Below are positions 34,552 to 44,119 of a stretch of 64,000 nt of DNA, one piece after another. Origin of the DNA: Neoceratodus forsteri (lineage: Eukaryota > Chordata > Ceratodontiformes > Ceratodontidae); contig CM028131.1 of the NCBI GenBank assembly GCA_016271365.2, positions 167,652,501 to 167,716,500 of the forward strand, read 5' to 3'. Under the pieces are notes generated by a model. It did no database searches, was not told the DNA's origin, and saw nothing but the letters and a program-made list of their open reading frames with translations. The position numbers were made by a program, and so were the translations under genes. How positions within the stretch are numbered: position 1 is the first letter of the stretch; the number at the start of each line of letters is the position of its first letter.

Positions 34552-35225
34552 CACTTAGAAAATGAGCCACTGTATTACATATGTTTGAAATAGAAATATG
34601 TTTTATGTCTGCATGTTAAAACCCTTATGTTTTTCATTTATTTTGCAATAAAATAGTTCCCCCGCCTGCATGAGACTGTTTTTTTCCCCCGAGTATGCAG
34701 CTGGTTGTCATGGTTACCCCCCTTCACACACACACACACACACGACTTAGACACAAGGCACACAAGTTAAATTAGTTTTGTTTTGCTGTTTTTCCTTTTT
34801 ATTTAATTATGCTTTAAAACTTTTTTCAGTTGTCATTCTTGCCCAGTGTCAGCACCAGCTCAATGGGCCTTTGTATGGAGACATTGGAACAGATTGGAGT
34901 AGACTGCAGTGCATGTGGTGGGACACAGATGGACTGCATCTGATCAGTTAAGGATACAAATTAAAAAAAGAAAGAGCAAAAGTTGCTTGTCTTGTTTCTG
35001 TGTTTTCGGTTAGTGGGGATGCAGTGAACAGGAGCTGGGCTGACTCTGAGTATCATCACCGGCTATCACTTTAGCTTTATTTGGAGGCGGAGTGCACCAG
35101 TTCACATTGCTGGAGAACGGACGGAGTATGATGATGGAAGGTAACTAATTTCAGTCCTGGTATAGCAGGATAAATAAAAGACTAAATGGGGATACAGTTG
35201 AGAAGGTGGCACGATTGTAATGAAG
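34552..35225. other. Unassigned sequence with a (CA)n microsatellite
   Basis: A (CA)n run lies at about 34728-34743. Nothing else is recognised. Confidence 0.5.
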
Positions 35226-35650
35226 AGGGTGACCGTGAGCCAGTACATGTTAGCGTAGTGTTTGCTAGTAGTACACATCTAAAGCAGTTTTATTTTTGGG
35301 AGCGAGAGGATGGTCATCTGGAGGAAGTAGGTGAGAGAGAGAGAGAGACAGAGAGAGAGAGAGAGCGTGATTGGCTCTCCAAAAGTCATGGTATGAAGAA
35401 TTAAAGGGTATAGCAAAAGAGTACTGCAACTAAAAAAACAGTGAGCTAGTGCATGTTAGGTTACTGTCTGCTAGTCGTACACATCTGAAGCAGCTTCAGT
35501 TTTGGGAGTGAGGGGGAGGCCAGCTGGAGGAGGTAGGACTAGAGGAGAGAGAGAGAGAGAGAGAGAGGGTAATCAGCTGTCTGAAAGTTGCGCTATTACA
35601 GGGCAGAGCAAAAGAGTATACTGTAACTAAGTAAAAAAAAATGTAGCGAT
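35226..35650. repeat. Tandem duplication (~205 bp) with (GA)n tracts
   Basis: Two adjacent copies (from about 35229 and about 35438) share CATGTTAG, GTACACATCT, AAGCAG and GAGCAAAAGAGTA words in the same order. Each holds a GA microsatellite (35333-35366 and 35550-35569). Confidence 0.65.
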
Positions 35651-35807
35651 AAATGAGTCCAGGCAAGTTTGTGTGCGGTTTCCCTCAGGCAGCTAGCACT
35701 GAACTGCTGAATGCTGGTGGGGCTAGTATATCCCATTAAGTGAGACAAAGTAAATGATGGCAATTTCATTTTCAAATTAGGTGGTTACAGCCAATAAGGA
35801 AGCTGGA

Positions 35808-35939
35808 TGGGCAGTATGATACTTCAGTAGGTAAAGGGCACTATAGGCTGGTCCTTTTTATTTTCTGGGCATCTTTTAAAAGTTAATGTACCCACCCTGG
35901 AAAGGGTACTAGCGAATCAGATGCCAGGAAATAAAAAGC
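35808..35939 (+). mobile_element. Palindromic MITE, copy 1
   Basis: The core 35853-35938 is a near palindrome whose ends read CTTTTTATTTTCTGGGCATC and its inverse. Together with the left flank (from 35808, GATACTTCAG...) it matches the reverse complement of 63859-64000 along its full length. It carries no gene. Confidence 0.75.
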
Positions 35940-36705
35940 CCATTTTCTAACTGAAGACAGCAACCTGCCACTTGGCACCACTGTACATTTATTATGGAGC
36001 CTCCTATGAATGCTACCATTCTGCCACTTTATCCAGCTTTTATCTTCCTTTACAATGGCAACTCAATTGCATGGCAGTACAAAATGCATGGACATGGCTT
36101 CAACAAAGTATCGCAACATTCTATAATTTCACAGAAGTTCACGAAATTCAACTTTAATTACTAATGTTATTTTGGAATATTTGGCTGCTTAAAACTTGGC
36201 CAACCCTTAAGAAAGAAATTTGACGCTTACACACATTTGTTTTCCATATAGGGTTTTCTCCCAGCCAGCAGCTCCTTTCTCAGGGATGTGCCCTGTTCAC
36301 AGACTGAACAGAGCTGTTATTCAGTTAGCTACCAGGTTTTTCTCTAACATATTTTCCCTCCCATCGGTCTGGGTGGGGATAGTGCGTCTGTCAGCCTCAC
36401 ACAGATACAGCTTTACATGTGGCAGGAGAAGACTCCCTGACCCAGCCACATGGGTTGCTGTGTTAGTGGAACTCACTGCCAAGCCTTCCCATCTAAGATG
36501 CACTGTCAAGCAGCAGCTGATTCAGCCATGACCTGATGTGACTTCCCAGGCTTGCTTCTGAACCTGGGTCGTTAGTGAGACAACCCTTACAGATATATAG
36601 GTGTGCTGTGTACATGCAGAATACATACCTCATGCTTTATTGTGCAATGTCTGCATGCAGTTCGCATACACAAATTGATCCTAAGCGAACCAGGTCTAAA
36701 AAGCA
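35940..36705. other. Unassigned sequence
   Basis: No recognised gene or repeat. Plus-strand open frames near 36220-36531 and 36575-36705 carry no known motif. Confidence 0.45.
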
Positions 36706-36772
36706 AATCAGGTTCACATGCTGCAAGCATGACATGTGCGCAGCAGGTAGGCTGGTGCAAACATCTAAAAAT
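36706..36772. repeat. Short tandem-repeat unit, left of CR1-I
   Basis: A unit reading CAGGTTCACATGCTGC...GCAAACATCTAAA recurs twice on the other side of CR1-I (41147-41270). Confidence 0.6.
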
Positions 36773-37167
36773 TGGGGGTGTGGCTTAGACAATATAAAAA
36801 CAGGTGACTCAAATTACAACTTCCTGTTGCTAGCCTTTTTTCTTACTGAATGCCCTCCATCCCACCCCTCCACCCACCCACCCTGAGCAAGTTCTACTTT
36901 TATAGCCACTGGATTTGACTAACAATGGGAACTTCCTGTTTGGCAGTAGGAAGGAAGAATCATAGAGAAACAGTGATTTTCCAACCCTAAAGGAAAAAAG
37001 TAGTTCGCTCCCCCCCAGCTGCTGATGGTCTGACACTGAGCAAGGAAGAAGGAGGCTACTGAAGAATATAAGAAGTTGCTGTCCCAGAACAGGAAGGTTG
37101 ACAGCTGTATGGAGAGGAGAGAGTAAGCATACAGAGAAACAGAAGAGGGGACACAAAATAAGACATG

Positions 37168-38049
37168 ATAGGAGTGGTGCAGTGCAATGGCTGTGGAGCG
37201 GCAGTGTTCCGGGAGACATTCTGGAGGCTGTGATGCTGCCCTATTTGTAGGCACCTCTCTGGTCTGAGGGATGAGGTTGCCCGTCTCCAGGCTGACCTGG
37301 CTAGGATTCGTGAAACCTCTTCCCCCACCCAGAGACCACCAGGGCCAATGCCACTACCTCAGAGGTTGCCAAGAAACAGGAGAAACTGGACCATAGTGGG
37401 CTCAGGGAGGGAGAGGGTGGTGGAACAGAGTGCATCACTCCAGCTGTACCTCTCCACAATTCATACAATCATCTGGTGGATAGTGGTTCCTCTATGGAGG
37501 CACCTGCAATGGAGACCAAGGAGGATGCTGGGAACCTTCACAAAGGAGACCCACAGGAGGGTGGCATGGGACCCTACAGGGGAAGGAAACAACTCCTGGT
37601 GGTGGACTCGATCATTGGGGGTAGAAATTGGGGAGGAAGGGGAGAGGGAGGTAAGGTGCCTGCCTGGTGCCACAGCTTGGAGGGACAGGAGGTGAATCCT
37701 CAGGATCGTGGGAGCAGCTGCATGAGGGAGGGAGCTGGATGTCATTGTTCACCTAGGGACAAATGATCTGGCTAGGAATGGGATCAGAGCAGTGCAAGAG
37801 GAGTTTGTAGAGTTGGAAAGGGGCCTTAGACAAGTAGCGCATACGGTAACCTTCTCAGAGGTGCTGCCTGTCTATAACAAGGGTGATGCTAGGGTACTCC
37901 TCACCAGGGAATTCAATGAATGGTTGAAAAACTGGTGTGGAGCTCAGGATTTTGGCTTCACTGGGGACTGGGGAGCCACCTGGAGGGATGCAGACCTATA
38001 CTGGCGCGATGGTCTGCATCTGTCCAGGGGGGACCAGGATCCTAGGTGA
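37168..38049 (+). pseudogene. CR1-I ORF1: zinc ribbon, coiled coil, SGNH esterase, broken
   Basis: Starts at the ATG near 37168 (MIGVVQCNGCGAAVF). The zinc ribbon CNGCG...CCPIC is interrupted by a stop (TGA near 37229). The coiled coil LRDEVARLQADLARI, the linker and the esterase follow. The serine block GDS reads VDS near 37600, GTND is near 37760 in another frame, and the C-terminal part FNEWLKNWC...DGLHLSRG is open at 37792-38049. Frames change near 37500 and 37700. It matches copy B closely, so the two belong to one subfamily. Confidence 0.85.
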
Positions 38050-38266
38050 GAGGTTTAAATGCTTCATTGCAAGCATTTAAACTAGCCAAGGGGAGAGGCA
38101 CTGAAAAGGAGCAGGGGAATCCCAGCCTCCCCCCATAAAACAAGGTAATTAGTGAGGTAAACACAAAGGTAGAGAAGTCATTAGGGAGCAGGACAGAGGT
38201 AAATGTAAAAAAAGGCAAAGGCAGTAAGGACAGGAATGGGGATAAAAGGGGTAAGGCCATCAAAAG

Positions 38267-39379
38267 TTGAGGGTGATGAGTACCAATGCCCGTAGTCTGT
38301 GTAACAAGCTCCCTGAACTAGTGGCCTTGATGGAAGAGGGTTGCCTGGATATTGTGGCAGTCACAGAAACATGGTACACAGAGAACCATGACTGGTATGT
38401 CAACATACCAGGATACACAATCTACAGGAGGGACAGGGAAGGTAAAAGAGGAGGAGAAGGAGGAGTAGCTCTCTATGTAAAGGAAGGGATCAAAGCAACA
38501 GAACTAAAGAGTAAACAGGGAGCAGATGAGGCACTCTGGGTCACTCTGGAGACAGGAAATGGCAGTACAATCTGCATGGGGGTTGTATACAGACCCCCAT
38601 CTCAGGGGGAGGGAATGTACAAGGAAATGATAGAAGGCATCCTTAGAATGGCAGAAAAAGGGGAGATATTGTTGATGGGGGACCTGAATATGCCAGATGT
38701 TACCTGGAGCACCTTTGCTGCAGGCACATCCAAGAGCATGGTCATTCTTGATGCCCTACAAGGGGCATGCCTCAGACAGCTAATATTGGAACCCACTCTG
38801 GAAGGAGCAATCTTAGATCTGGTACTTTCAAGTGGGGACAGAGAAAGAATCTCAGATTTAGAAGTGGGTAGCTATCTGGGAACAAGCGACCTCCAAACAG
38901 TGTGGTTCACAATAAACACAGCCATACAATTAAGCCATACAAAAGCAAGAGTATTGGACTTTAGGAGGGCTGACTTTGGGAAAATGAGAGAGTGCCTCAG
39001 AAGAGCACTAGCAAACAGGCAAGAAGGAGGAGTGGAGGAACAATTGGGAGTAATCAAAACAGCCATCACAGAGGCAACAAGCCTTTGTGTAAAGCAAATC
39101 AGCAAAGCACAAGGAAGGAAAAAAATGCTATGGTTCTCAAAAGAGGTGGCAGGGAAGGTTAAGGAGAAAAGGATAACATTCAGGAAATATAAGGAAACAC
39201 AGAAGGAGCAGGACAGAGAACTTTATCAGTTAAAGCAGAAAGAGGCTGGGAAGGCAGTCAGAATAGCAAAGGCCCAAACCGAGGGAAAGGATAGCCAACC
39301 TTTTATAGGTACATTAGGGAGCAAAGAAAGACCAAAGGAGGGATACCGAGTCTTAATAAATGGGAGGGAATGTGGGTAG
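38267..39379 (+). pseudogene. CR1-I ORF2 endonuclease part, open but catalytic His lost
   Basis: A 370-codon open frame covers the whole apurinic-type endonuclease: STNARSLCNK, VTETWYTEN, VVYRPPSQ and GDLNMPDVTWS are intact. The SDH motif reads SDL (38885-38893), so the catalytic His is replaced by Leu. It continues into the linker and leaves frame near 39290, where the true product continues in the frame starting at 39370. The start at 38267 fits the other copies, which open with the same residues. The frame gives strong coding signal but the protein would be truncated before RT. Confidence 0.88.
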
Positions 39380-41014
39380 AGGGTGACAGTGAAAAAGCAG
39401 GGATACTGAATGAGTATTTCTGCTTAGTATTCATAAAGGAAGAGGAGGGGGAAGTACCTAAACTAAACAAGAGGAACACTCTGAAGATGGGGGTCGATAC
39501 CAGTCCATTTACAGAAGAAAGGGTTCTGAAAGAACTAATAAAATTGAAGATGGACAAAGCAATGGGGCCTGATGGGATTCACTCAAAAATTCTAAAAGAA
39601 CTAAGGGTAGAACTAGTGACACCGATGACTACTCTGTTTAACAAACCATGGGAGGATGGAGTGGTACCTGAGGACTGAAGGAGGGTGCATGTGATTCCTC
39701 TTCACAAAAGTGGGAGCAGGACAGAGGCAGGAAACTACAGACCAGTTAGTTTGACCTCAGTGGTAGGGAAAATGATAGAATCACTTCTGAAGGAAAGAAT
39801 TGTTGAGTACCTAGAGGCCAGTGGGGCACAGGACCCAAGGCAGCATGGATTCATGATGGGAATGTCATGTCAGATGAATCTAATAGATTTCTTTGACTGG
39901 GTGACTAAAGTAGTAGACCAGGGAGGGGCTGTGGACATGGCCTACCTAGATTTTAGCAAGGCATTTGATACAGTCCCACACAAAAGATTAATACACAAGT
40001 TAGCTAGCCTTGGAGTGAGTCCCAAGGTGATAGCCTGGATAAAAAATTGGCTAGACAACAGGACGCAAAGGGTAGTAGTAAATGGAGTCCACAGTGAAGA
40101 AAGGAGGGGTACTTGCTGGGTACCACAGGATTCAGTACTGGGACCGGTCCTTTTTAATGCCTTTGTAAGTGACATTGCAGAGGAACTGGAAGGAAAAGTA
40201 TGTCTCTTTGCAGATGACACAAAGATCTGCAAAAGGGTTGATACACAAGATGGAGTGGAAATGATGAGAAGGGACTTGGCAAGGTTGGAGGAATGGTCAA
40301 ATGTATGGCAGCTCAGATTCAATGCAAAGAAGTGCAAGGTAATGCACCTGGAAAACAAAAATCCAAGGGAAGAGTACACAGTGGGGGGTGAGATACTGAC
40401 AACAGTAAAAATGGAAAGGGACCTGTGGGTAATTATATCAGATGACCTAAAGGTGGGCAAGCAATGTGAGAAGGCAGTAAGGAAGGCTGGGGGGATACTG
40501 GGATGCATAGGGAGAGGAATCAATAGTAGAAAACAGGAAGTTGTTATCCCTTTGTACAGACAATTGGTGAGACCCCATCTGAGTACTGTGTGCAGTTCTA
40601 GAGACCCCATCTCTGCAAAGACATAGACAAAGTGGAGGCTGTCCAGAGGAGGGCAACCAAAATGGTGCATGGTCTGTACCAGAAGACATACGAAGAAAGA
40701 CTAAAGGAGCTTAATATGTATACCCTGAGGAAAGAAGAGAGAGAGGGGACATGATAGAAACTTTCAAGTACCTCAAGGGAATCGACAAAGTCCAAGAGGG
40801 TAGCATCTTTCATAAAAAGAGATGTGCAAGAACAAGGGGGCACAATTTGAAGATAGAGTGGGGATGGCTCAGAGATAATGTGAAGAAGTATTTTTTCATG
40901 GAGAGGGTTGTGGATGCATTGAACAGCCTCCCTGAGGAAGTCGTGGAGTCAAGAACAGTGTGGGAATTCAAGAATGCATGGGACAGACATAAGACAGTCG
41001 TAGTGGGGGGGTAG
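39370..41014 (+). pseudogene. CR1-I ORF2 reverse transcriptase part
   Basis: Open from 39370 to a TGA at 39676-39678 (where related copies have Trp in EDW), and again from 39685 to 40626 in the same frame. Motifs are GPDGIHSKILKEL, QHGFMMGMSCQMN, AYLDFSKAFDTVPH and LFADDTKIC (FADD retained, about 40210). A one-base loss near 40590 ends the frame before HLEYCVQF. The C-terminal domain is open at 40751-41014. One stop and two frameshifts separate it from an intact ORF2. Confidence 0.9.
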
Positions 41015-41146
41015 GAGGAAGTAAGCTGTTGGTTAACTAGGATTTGCAGCTTATCTGTTAGGTAGGAAAATGGGCAGACTAGGTGGGCAAAGTGGTCCTT
41101 ATCTGCTGTCAAATTCTATGTTTCTATGTTTCTATCAGGTTCATGT

Positions 41147-41270
41147 GTTGCACGCATGACATGAGTGCAGCAGCTAAGCTACTGTGAACATCATTTAAAC
41201 ATCACATCAGGTTCACATGATGCATGCTTGCCTTGTGTGCAGCAGCTAAGCTAGTGCAAATCTCATTTAA
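41147..41270. repeat. Short tandem repeat, right of CR1-I
   Basis: Two adjacent units (41147-41207 and 41208-41270) match the unit at 36706, sharing CAGGTTCA, GTGCAGCAG, TAAGCTA and CATTTAAA. Confidence 0.65.
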
Positions 41271-41698
41271 AAAAAAACTCAGTTTCTATTTCTTATACTG
41301 CTGCTAGCAATTAGAGTCATTAAAATACATTTTTATTTGAATTTCCATAAAAATTAGGTAAACTCATTAATTCTGATCCTTTTGCAAGCTGTTTAATGGC
41401 TTTTGATTTTTGTCATTAAATTGGCATTAATTTGTAAAGTATTGTTTGCTTACTGCATTAAGTGCCTAGGATATAGCCAGTCAACATCCCCCATTCCAGA
41501 TATATGAAAAGGGGCCTCTGTGTTGTGCAGCCTATCCTTTTTGTTTTGGACCATGCAAATCCCTTATGCATATTTAGTGCTACAAATGTGTTTCTCCATG
41601 ACTATTTCATCTCACTTACTTTCCCTTTGTCATTCTGTATTGAGCATATACACTACGGCCATGATCAGCACTCTTTGTGTTGACCAGGATCTTGGAAG
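41271..41698. other. Unassigned AT-rich sequence
   Basis: No gene or recognised repeat. Confidence 0.45.
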
Positions 41699-43267
41699 CA
41701 TGCACCATACCTCACAATTTGTCACTGAAATGAGGGACATGGACACTCAAAATGAGGGAAAATGAGGGACACTAACCTACATGATGATCAGGATACATCA
41801 TGAAACATTGAGATACAGTGCCTCAGAACACAGTGGAAACCATTGCATTAGCATCTGAGAATGCATTTCTATCATTAAGCAGTGGTGCCATTTAGGTAGG
41901 GTAGAGAGAGGGAAGTTGCCCCCAACCCCTGCATTTGCGTTTCTCTTATGGTGCAGCAATAATGGCATCAAATTTGGATTTAACCTTTTGCACAATAAGT
42001 GCCCACCTGGCCTGTGTGTGCTCATGCTGCAGGTACTCACCTGAATCGACTGTGTCTGTATTGTGTTGTCCACTCTCTCCACCTATTAGCAGTGGTACAA
42101 TCACATGTGATGTGGATGAGCTCCAGCCAAAAAAGAGTGCATGAGCCTTGGAAATGTGACACTGTCTTACGCACCACAGAGTAGATAGACTGCATACTAC
42201 AGCTTGGAGGAGTCAGTGAGCACTGAACTCTCAATAGCAGTGTTGTGGCAACTTATTTTTGTTGGTCTTCTCTTAGTGAGTCTCCGTCTCCCCTGGTGGC
42301 TGAAAGGGCAGAGGGTGAGCTGGATGCTAACTCAAGGCTAGGCTACCTACTTACTCTACTAGGCTTGCCTTGCAAAACAAACAGCACATACCCCAACGGC
42401 AGCAAGCTAGGCTTAGCAGCAGTGGTGTTAGTAGTGTGGGTGGCCTTCGTAGGCCTTGATCAGTGCAGTGCAGCAGCAGCCACAGCAGCAACCAGGCAAG
42501 AAGCAAGCAACCAGGTTGTTTGGGCTCTGTTGGAGAGGTGACTTGGTCATGGACCATGTTGGGGACCTGTGATGGTCGGTTCTAGCATCCAGCTTCTGGC
42601 AGAAGGAGAGAGGGGGAGGGGGAGAGGACTGAAAACTATGTTTGTGGCTAACTGTGCCAGGCTGCAGGTTCTGGCCATTTGGCTGAGTAGGTAAAAGTAA
42701 ATCATTTTTTTACAGGGGGAGTGGGGAAGGATGAAGGACTGAAATATTGATGTGTTTTTCATGTTTCTTCACCTTTGGGCAGCTTTATGACCCATAGGGG
42801 ATGGGTATTGAATGAAATGGAGTCGGGGAGAAAACTCGGGACAAAGTTCTTTTTTTTTGGGGGGGGGCAGAACTTCAGCCAGGTAAAAAATAATTAGTAA
42901 CTGGGTGGGTTTAAGCCCAAATCTGATGCACTGCTCTGGGTATATGTAGATGAATCTTATACATTTGAAATTTTCCCTGATTTGCATATCACTTTTCAGT
43001 CAAAACAAGCAAGTTGTACCTTTCAGAGATGTTACAGACATTCTAGAGTTGTTTCTCGCATTCACAGACAGTTGAGCGGTATGGTATGCACGGACTATTG
43101 GAAACCCACTATAGACAGACTTATCCCCCTCCCCCCAAGTGAAGCTGACCTCCACATCCCCACGCAAAGGCACATTATAACAAAGGGCAAAGGAGACTGC
43201 AGGGATGTGCATCATTGAAATGAATGAGGGCATTTTTTTATTATTATTTTATACATTATTGATGCAG

Positions 43268-43347
43268 AGTTGGAGATTAATGAAGGCCACTGCTTGACTA
43301 ACAAGGGCCTTGTTAACAGAACAGTGGCCTTCATTATTCGCCAACTC
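43268..43347. repeat. Hairpin inside the 2.5 kb repeat, copy 1
   Basis: GTTGGAG...GAAGGCCACTG pairs with CAGTGGCCTTC...CCAACTC, with an inner AACAAGGGCCTTGTT palindrome. Nearly 80 bp of almost perfect stem. Confidence 0.8.
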
Positions 43348-43540
43348 ACCAACATAACTTATAAAATAGTAATACAAATTAATTCCAGTCATTTCTAGGG
43401 GTACATCCCAGCACTCTGACCCATGGACATCATCTCTTAAAGACTCCTGCCTCAGGCTCCCTAGTACTCAAGTAAGAGACTTTTTACTTATATCTATACT
43501 TGATGGGTTGTCTGTAGCAGCATGGCCATACCTGCTACAG

Positions 43541-43560
43541 AGTGTGTGTGTGTGTGTGTG
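43541..43560. repeat. (TG)n microsatellite
   Basis: About ten GT dinucleotides, only in copy 1 of the 2.5 kb repeat. Confidence 0.9.
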
Positions 43561-43900
43561 CATTGGGAGGGGGCGGCACTGGCCATGTGCGTGTGTGTAC
43601 AGTTATTGCTACTTTTGTGTTTGCACCTTAAAGTCTGTTTCCATGGAAGAATTCAAAACTATAGTAGGCGTACAAGCCAGAAAGAAGTAATTAAGTGGTT
43701 TTGTGTGTACGTTTGTGTATTGGGGTGGGAAAAACCACATGTGTTTCCACTGGTATGTGTGCTACAGTTCAACTGTGAAACTGAGATGAGTAAGAGAAGA
43801 AAACTGAAAAGCATAACAGTGGTTACAAGCACGCTGCATGCATGCAGATGTAATCAGATACAATGTGTATTGAAGTACAAGCGAGCCATATGTGTCCAGA

Positions 43901-44030
43901 CAGTATGGCTTAGTGGTTAAAGGCACTGAACTGCAGGCCAAGAGACTTGGAGGCATAAAGACCTAGGTTTTAATCTCATCAACCCTCACTTGTGTATGTA
44001 TGGTGTCATCCTGAGCAAGTCACTTAACTT
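43901..44030 (+). repeat. MIR-like CORE-SINE in repeat copy 1
   Basis: The tRNA-like head has an A box TGGCTTAGTGG at 43906-43916 and a B-box-like GGTTTTAATCT at 43966-43976. It is followed by TCCTGAGCAAGTCACTTAACTT, the hallmark core of MIR/CORE-SINEs. RNA polymerase III would have transcribed it. The B box is degraded here (TTTTAA where TTCGAA is usual). Confidence 0.75.
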
Positions 44031-44119
44031 GTTTGTGTGCAGTTATCAGTAACCACTTGATTTTTGCACGCATGCCACATGCATGCAGTCTTGCCCAATT
44101 TAACATAAAAATCATGGTT

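Larger units (their letters stand above)
36868..41137 (+). mobile_element. CR1 LINE, copy I, nearly full length
   Basis: A plus-strand CR1 with a 5' UTR (TTTTATAGCC near 36898, matching the box in copy B), ORF1, ORF2 and the TTTCTATGTTTCTATG 3' end at 41137. It is the best preserved copy here, with an endonuclease reading frame of 370 codons and an RT frame of 313 codons. It is flanked by copies of one short tandem repeat. Confidence 0.92.
41699..44119. repeat. 2.5 kb repeat, copy 1, first part
   Basis: Aligns to 52621-55030 with many shared blocks in the same order: CACTGAAATGAGGGA, CTGCAGGTA, GATCAGTGCAGTGCAGCAG, a hairpin, a TG-rich tract and a MIR-like SINE. It is split at 44119/46633 by CR1-J. 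No gene is evident; similar open frames occur in both copies but carry no known domain and are broken differently. Confidence 0.85.

Noticed and set aside
36220..36531. Possible exon of a host gene (103 codons)
   Set aside because: No recognised domain and no paired splice sites I can defend.
42245..42541. Ala-rich open frame in the 2.5 kb repeat
   Set aside because: The run comes from GCAGCA repeats, and the homologous frame in copy 2 (53019-53517) is shifted and differs.
43508..43920. Cys/Val-rich open frames (VCVCVCVH)
   Set aside because: Produced by a (TG)n microsatellite; the matching region of copy 2 does not keep them.
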